The notes under the pieces were generated by a model. That model was not told the DNA's origin. It saw only the letters and a program-made list of their open reading frames with translations, and did no database searches. Of a stretch of 36,421 bases of DNA, positions 32,302-36,421 are shown piece after piece. The position numbers were made by a program, and so were the translations under genes. The stretch's first letter is position 1; every line of letters begins with the position of its first letter. Where the stretch lies: NCBI GenBank assembly GCA_018222605.1, contig JAAEZZ010000007.1, positions 1 to 36,421 of the forward strand, in the 5' to 3' direction. Source of the DNA: Alphaproteobacteria bacterium (lineage in GTDB: Bacteria; Pseudomonadota; Alphaproteobacteria; Caulobacterales; Hyphomonadaceae).

Positions 32302-33698
32302 CGTACTCACCGACAGTTGAGAGCCTGCAGGCGCATAAGGCGCCCGATTGGTTCCGCGATGCGAAGTTTGGCATCTTTATTCATTGGGGGCCGTATTCAA
32401 TTCCGGCCTTCGCGCCACATGCCAAGACCATTGTCGATGCGGGGGATGAGAAGGACGGCTTTGCGCACACGCCTTACGCGGCCTGGTACCAGAACACGAT
32501 GCAGTTTGAGGATAGTCCGACAGCGGTATATCACCGTGAGACATATGGGGCGGACTATTCGTATGATCATTTCGGGGATGCGTTCAATGAGGCGCTGGAG
32601 GATTGGGACCCTGTGTCGTGGGCGCGGCTGTTCAAGGCGTCCGGCGCGCGCTATGTGGTACTGGTGACGAAGCATCATGACGGCTTTGCGCTGTGGCCGA
32701 GCGATGTGAAGAATCCGAACAAGGAAAACTGGCATACAAGCCGCGATGTGGTGGGCGAACTGGCCGAGGCCGTTCGGGCCGAAGGGCTGAAGTTCGGCGT
32801 GTATTATTCCGGCGGTGTTGACTGGACGTTCAAGCATGAGCGGATCGAGAGCTTTGCGGGCTTCATGACCTCGATCCCTGGAGAGGCAGAAGGCTATATC
32901 GATTATGCCAATGCGCAGTATGATGAGCTGATCGATCGCTACAAGCCGGATTATCTGTGGAATGATATCGCCTATCCGAGCGCGCAGTCTTCGTATGAAA
33001 TTCTGGCGAAGTATTATAATACAGTCCCGGAGGGGCTGACCAATGACCGGTGGATTGCGCCGGATGGGCAGCTGCCGGAGGGGGCGTTTGACAAGCCTGA
33101 GGGGCTGACGGGCCTGCTGCCGCCGATGCCGATGGTGTGGGATGTGCGCACGCCGGAATATGGCATGTTCGACCGTATGCTGCCCTTCCTGTGGGAGACG
33201 ACGCGGGGCATGGGTCACTCGTTCGCGTATAACCGGAACGAGACGGATGCGGATTATATTAGCCGGGACGGGATCGTCTCGATGCTGGCGCGGTCAGCCT
33301 GCTTCAATGGCAATGTTCTGCTGAATGTTGGGCCGCGGGGCGACACGATCATCCCGCCGGGGCAGGCGGCCCGGCTGGAGGCTGTGGGAGCATGGCTGAA
33401 CGTGGCGGGCGAGGGTGTCCAGGATACGCGGCCTGTGCAGCTGCCGGAGCGGGAGGCGGGTGGCCTCGCTATTGGCGCAACGCGGGGTGAGGGCGCGCTT
33501 TACCTGCATGTGTTCGGCGTGCCGGAGGGGAAGACGCTGAGCCTGAAGCTGCCAGAGGGGACAGGCGAAGTGACATCCGTCACCCAACTGGGCGGAGAGG
33601 TCCGCGACTGGTCCGCCAGCGACGGCCGCCTCAGCGTCACCGTCCCCGCATGGGCCGACACCGCAGTGCAAAGCCTCAAACTGGGGGGAAAGGTATGA
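32298..33698 (+). CDS. Alpha-L-fucosidase, GH29, copy 1
   Basis: The 466-aa product is a GH29 enzyme that releases terminal L-fucose with retention. Seen are FGIFIHWGPYSIPAFAP (24-40), TKHHDGFALWPS (124-135) and the nucleophile D223 in YLWNDIAYPS. No signal peptide: it is cytoplasmic. The TTG start at 32298 is inferred because AAGGGGGA lies 7-8 bases upstream and TYSPTVESL matches the usual MTY-x-PT-x-ESL start of relatives; a GTG at 32205 or ATGs at 32256/32262 would add unrelated residues. Its stop overlaps the fuconate dehydratase start (ATGA). Bases 32604-33687 appear identical to copy 2. Confidence 0.88.
   Translation: MTYSPTVESLQAHKAPDWFRDAKFGIFIHWGPYSIPAFAPHAKTIVDAGDEKDGFAHTPYAAWYQNTMQFEDSPTAVYHRETYGADYSYDHFGDAFNEALEDWDPVSWARLFKASGARYVVLVTKHHDGFALWPSDVKNPNKENWHTSRDVVGELAEAVRAEGLKFGVYYSGGVDWTFKHERIESFAGFMTSIPGEAEGYIDYANAQYDELIDRYKPDYLWNDIAYPSAQSSYEILAKYYNTVPEGLTNDRWIAPDGQLPEGAFDKPEGLTGLLPPMPMVWDVRTPEYGMFDRMLPFLWETTRGMGHSFAYNRNETDADYISRDGIVSMLARSACFNGNVLLNVGPRGDTIIPPGQAARLEAVGAWLNVAGEGVQDTRPVQLPEREAGGLAIGATRGEGALYLHVFGVPEGKTLSLKLPEGTGEVTSVTQLGGEVRDWSASDGRLSVTVPAWADTAVQSLKLGGKV
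32484..33687 (+). repeat. Direct repeat, copy 1 (inside fucosidase 1)
   Basis: Pairs with 35218-36421 at a fixed offset of 2734. By eye the first 120 bases differ at about seven positions, all before 32604; the following 1084 bases appear identical. Sequence upstream of 32484 is clearly diverged, including many synonymous changes. Confidence 0.88.
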
Positions 33699-34996
33699 TT
33701 GTCGGTCTTGATGCGCGGGACATTCGCTTTCCAACATCACGTCACATGCATGGGTCTGACGCCATGAATCCGGACCCGGATTATTCTTGCGCCTATGTCA
33801 CGCTGGAGATGAGCGCTGGTGAACAGTCCGGCAATGGCCTGACGTTCACCATCGGGCGCGGAAATGATCTCTGTGTCGCCGCGATTGAGGGACTCGGCTC
33901 TCACCTGATCGGGCGCAGCCTGGATGAGTTTGAAGAGGATTTGGGACTCGTCTCCCGCCTTCTTCTCAATGACAGCCAATATCGTTGGCTCGGTCCGGAG
34001 AAGGGGGTTGTGCATCTGGCTGCGGCGGCGCTGATCAATGCTGTTTGGGATGCCTTGGCAAAGCGCGCGGGCAAACCGCTGTGGCGTTATGTCAGCGACA
34101 TGTCGCCGGAACGCATTGTCTCTGCCATCGATTTTCGTCACATCGCAGATTATCTGCCGCGCGAGGAGGCCCTGGAGCGTCTAACGGAGCAGCAGGCTGG
34201 AAAGGCCGTACGGATCGAAACCCTGATGCGGGATGGCTATCCGGCCTATACGACATCTGCAGGCTGGATCGGCTATACGGATGAGGAAATCGTCCGCCGC
34301 CTGAAAGCGGCTTATGCCGAAGGCTGGCGGCACTTCAAGATCAAGGTCGGCGGAGACCTGCAGGGGGATCTCGCCCGGTGCAAGCTGTTCCGCGATACGC
34401 TAGGCTCAGAGGTGCGGCTCAGCGTGGACGCCAATCAGGTCTGGAATGTTTCGGAGGCGGTTAAAGCCATCAAGGCCATGGCGCCTTATGATATCTATTG
34501 GGTCGAGGAACCGACCAGCCCGGATGATGTACTGGGTCACAAGGCCATTGCTGAGCAGGTGTCACCTATCTTGTTGGCAACGGGGGAACACGCCCATAAT
34601 CGCGTGATGTTCAAGCAATTTCTGCAGGCGCAAGCGATTGGCTTCTGCCAGATTGATGCGTGCCGATTGGCCGGTGTGAATGAGGTGATCGCGGTGATGA
34701 TGATGGCGGACAAGGCCGGGATACCTGTTTGTCCGCATGCGGGCGGCGTGGGCTTGTGCGAATATGTGCAGCACTTGTCGATGATCGACTATGTCTGCAT
34801 CTCGGGTACAATGGAAGGGCGAGTTATCGAACACGCTGCGCACCTGCACCAGCACTTCCGTAATCCGATAAAAATTCGCGAAGGGCGCTATGTTGCGCCG
34901 ACCGCGCCTGGCTATTCTGTGGATCTGTGGCCGCAGAGCATTGCGGATCACGAATTCCCGCACGGCAAGGAATGGGCTACGGAGATGGCATCGTGA
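33695..34996 (+). CDS. fucD: L-fuconate dehydratase
   Basis: The 433-aa product is an enolase-superfamily dehydratase that converts L-fuconate to 2-keto-3-deoxy-L-fuconate. The catalytic residues are K215/K217 (FKIKVGG), D245 (SVDANQVW), E271, E298 and H348 (VCPHAGGVGLCEYVQH), each three positions before those I recall for the characterised Xanthomonas FucD. Length and start (MIVGLDARDIRFPTS) fit that family. ATG 33695 overlaps the fucosidase stop (ATGA) and follows GGGGGGAAAGG. It is followed by the second fucosidase with a GTGA overlap, giving a tight operon fucosidase-dehydratase-fucosidase. Confidence 0.93.
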   Translation: MIVGLDARDIRFPTSRHMHGSDAMNPDPDYSCAYVTLEMSAGEQSGNGLTFTIGRGNDLCVAAIEGLGSHLIGRSLDEFEEDLGLVSRLLLNDSQYRWLGPEKGVVHLAAAALINAVWDALAKRAGKPLWRYVSDMSPERIVSAIDFRHIADYLPREEALERLTEQQAGKAVRIETLMRDGYPAYTTSAGWIGYTDEEIVRRLKAAYAEGWRHFKIKVGGDLQGDLARCKLFRDTLGSEVRLSVDANQVWNVSEAVKAIKAMAPYDIYWVEEPTSPDDVLGHKAIAEQVSPILLATGEHAHNRVMFKQFLQAQAIGFCQIDACRLAGVNEVIAVMMMADKAGIPVCPHAGGVGLCEYVQHLSMIDYVCISGTMEGRVIEHAAHLHQHFRNPIKIREGRYVAPTAPGYSVDLWPQSIADHEFPHGKEWATEMAS

Positions 34997-36421
34997 CACA
35001 GGCAGCTCGTAAAGTTGTCGCGCAATATGACGCCAATGCGGAAAGCCTTCAGGCGCATGAGGCTCCTGAATGGTTTCTCGATGCAAAGTTCGGCATTTTC
35101 ATCCACTGGGGCCCATACTCGATACCGGCCTTCGCGCCGCACAAGACTTCAATGGACCAGTTGCAGGGCACATCAGAAGGGGAGGCCAAGGCCTTTTCGC
35201 TGACCCCCTATGCCGAATGGTACCAGAACACGATGCAGTTTGAGGATAGTCCGACAGCGGTTTATCACCGTGAGACATATGGAGCGGACTATTCGTATGA
35301 TCATTTCGGGGCGGCCTTCAATGATGCGCTGGAGGACTGGGACCCTGTGTCGTGGGCGCGGCTGTTCAAGGCGTCCGGCGCGCGCTATGTGGTACTGGTG
35401 ACGAAGCATCATGACGGCTTTGCGCTGTGGCCGAGCGATGTGAAGAATCCGAACAAGGAAAACTGGCATACAAGCCGCGATGTGGTGGGCGAACTGGCCG
35501 AGGCCGTTCGGGCCGAAGGGCTGAAGTTCGGCGTGTATTATTCCGGCGGTGTTGACTGGACGTTCAAGCATGAGCGGATCGAGAGCTTTGCGGGCTTCAT
35601 GACCTCGATCCCTGGAGAGGCAGAAGGCTATATCGATTATGCCAATGCGCAGTATGATGAGCTGATCGATCGCTACAAGCCGGATTATCTGTGGAATGAT
35701 ATCGCCTATCCGAGCGCGCAGTCTTCGTATGAAATTCTGGCGAAGTATTATAATACAGTCCCGGAGGGGCTGACCAATGACCGGTGGATTGCGCCGGATG
35801 GGCAGCTGCCGGAGGGGGCGTTTGACAAGCCTGAGGGGCTGACGGGCCTGCTGCCGCCGATGCCGATGGTGTGGGATGTGCGCACGCCGGAATATGGCAT
35901 GTTCGACCGTATGCTGCCCTTCCTGTGGGAGACGACGCGGGGCATGGGTCACTCGTTCGCGTATAACCGGAACGAGACGGATGCGGATTATATTAGCCGG
36001 GACGGGATCGTCTCGATGCTGGCGCGGTCAGCCTGCTTCAATGGCAATGTTCTGCTGAATGTTGGGCCGCGGGGCGACACGATCATCCCGCCGGGGCAGG
36101 CGGCCCGGCTGGAGGCTGTGGGAGCATGGCTGAACGTGGCGGGCGAGGGTGTCCAGGATACGCGGCCTGTGCAGCTGCCGGAGCGGGAGGCGGGTGGCCT
36201 CGCTATTGGCGCAACGCGGGGTGAGGGCGCGCTTTACCTGCATGTGTTCGGCGTGCCGGAGGGGAAGACGCTGAGCCTGAAGCTGCCAGAGGGGACAGGC
36301 GAAGTGACATCCGTCACCCAACTGGGCGGAGAGGTCCGCGACTGGTCCGCCAGCGACGGCCGCCTCAGCGTCACCGTCCCCGCATGGGCCGACACCGCAG
36401 TGCAAAGCCTCAAACTGGGGG
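34993..36421 (+). CDS. Alpha-L-fucosidase, GH29, copy 2 (cut by window end)
   Basis: At least 476 residues are present and the frame is still open at 36421. Same GH29 signatures as copy 1, including FGIFIHWGPYSIPAFAP and the WND nucleophile. The first 75 residues differ: start MTQAARKVVAQYDANAESLQ, and a longer loop with HKTSMDQLQGTSEGEAKAF. GTG 34993 overlaps the fuconate dehydratase stop (GTGA) with GGAG 8 bases upstream. From 35338 the DNA appears identical to copy 1 up to the last base. With nearly the same catalytic domain, the two enzymes may differ only in the N-terminal loop near the active site entrance. Confidence 0.85.
   Translation, partial: MTQAARKVVAQYDANAESLQAHEAPEWFLDAKFGIFIHWGPYSIPAFAPHKTSMDQLQGTSEGEAKAFSLTPYAEWYQNTMQFEDSPTAVYHRETYGADYSYDHFGAAFNDALEDWDPVSWARLFKASGARYVVLVTKHHDGFALWPSDVKNPNKENWHTSRDVVGELAEAVRAEGLKFGVYYSGGVDWTFKHERIESFAGFMTSIPGEAEGYIDYANAQYDELIDRYKPDYLWNDIAYPSAQSSYEILAKYYNTVPEGLTNDRWIAPDGQLPEGAFDKPEGLTGLLPPMPMVWDVRTPEYGMFDRMLPFLWETTRGMGHSFAYNRNETDADYISRDGIVSMLARSACFNGNVLLNVGPRGDTIIPPGQAARLEAVGAWLNVAGEGVQDTRPVQLPEREAGGLAIGATRGEGALYLHVFGVPEGKTLSLKLPEGTGEVTSVTQLGGEVRDWSASDGRLSVTVPAWADTAVQSLKLG
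35218..36421 (+). repeat. Direct repeat, copy 2 (inside fucosidase 2)
   Basis: Second copy of the block at 32484-33687; the identical part begins at 35338. It runs to the window end, in the middle of a G run (five Gs here, six in copy 1), so its true right border is not visible. Confidence 0.88.

Noticed and set aside
32397..33218. 273-residue minus-strand frame, repeated at 35173-35952
   Set aside because: Shadow of the fucosidase reading frame. It repeats only because the fucosidase DNA repeats; the His/Arg/Ile-rich translation has no recognisable family.
35218..36421. The fucosidase repeat as an insertion sequence or transposon
   Set aside because: No transposase, terminal inverted repeats or target duplications were seen; the repeat lies wholly inside one reading frame.
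1..36421. Defence islands, CRISPR arrays, tRNA or rRNA genes, prophage
   Set aside because: No spaced repeats, no cas, restriction or toxin genes, no tRNA cloverleaf or rRNA signature was found on reading either strand.

Overview
The window looks like a piece of an alphaproteobacterial chromosome. Three large TonB-dependent receptors with Asn-Pro-rich plugs, spinster-type MFS carriers, many single-domain MarR/GntR/TetR/IclR regulators, moderately high GC and frequent GTG/TTG starts fit Caulobacterales (Hyphomonadaceae-like) or Sphingomonadales. That placement is inference from gene content only. No rRNA, tRNA, IS element, phage gene or CRISPR array was seen.

Layout. (1) 1-1226: a PLP-dependent cysteine desulfhydrase-like gene with its terminator. 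(2) 1593-3891: TonB receptor 1. (3) 4087-7789: acyl-CoA ligase and class III CoA-transferase in one operon, with a divergent FCD-type GntR regulator. (4) 7794-12327: a module under a MarR regulator (11854-12327), consisting of CMD-like, SnoaL-like and MFS genes plus a VOC metalloenzyme and a YfcG-like glutathione transferase; both promoters carry a GTCAACTWA-type palindrome. (5) 12343-24386: a second catabolic block with MFS, TonB receptor 2, DUF3237, LeuD-like and LeuC-like subunits on opposite strands, a second VOC enzyme, MarR 2, an alpha/beta hydrolase, a ketopantoate-reductase-like enzyme, a tartrate-dehydratase-like enolase-superfamily enzyme, an FMN reductase and DUF2798. (6) 24487-36421: glycan region with an exported esterase, a small zinc-ribbon protein, TonB receptor 3, a GPH sugar carrier, TetR, IclR, a RhaM-type mutarotase, GH29 alpha-L-fucosidase, L-fuconate dehydratase, and a second fucosidase cut by the window end.

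The strongest unexplained signal is a palindrome of form TTAG-N4-CTAA. Exact or one-mismatch copies occur in five intergenic regions (3944 and 4079; 13813 and 13832; 18719 and 18811; 20071; 23479). Four of these regions are divergent promoters, and together they serve nearly every gene of block 5 plus TonB receptor 1. The MarR protein at 19476-19967 is the natural candidate regulator. The set (two outer-membrane receptors, one carrier, VOC metalloenzyme, hydrolase, aconitase-type hydratase, hydroxyacid dehydratase, ketoacid reductase) reads as an import-and-degrade regulon for an unidentified, probably oxygenated or carboxylated compound.

The fucose region encodes part of the oxidative L-fucose route (fucosidase, mutarotase, fuconate dehydratase); fucose dehydrogenase, lactonase and later steps are not in the window. 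The two fucosidases differ at their 5' ends but appear identical over the last 1084 bases to the window end, which suggests recent gene conversion or an assembly effect at a contig edge.
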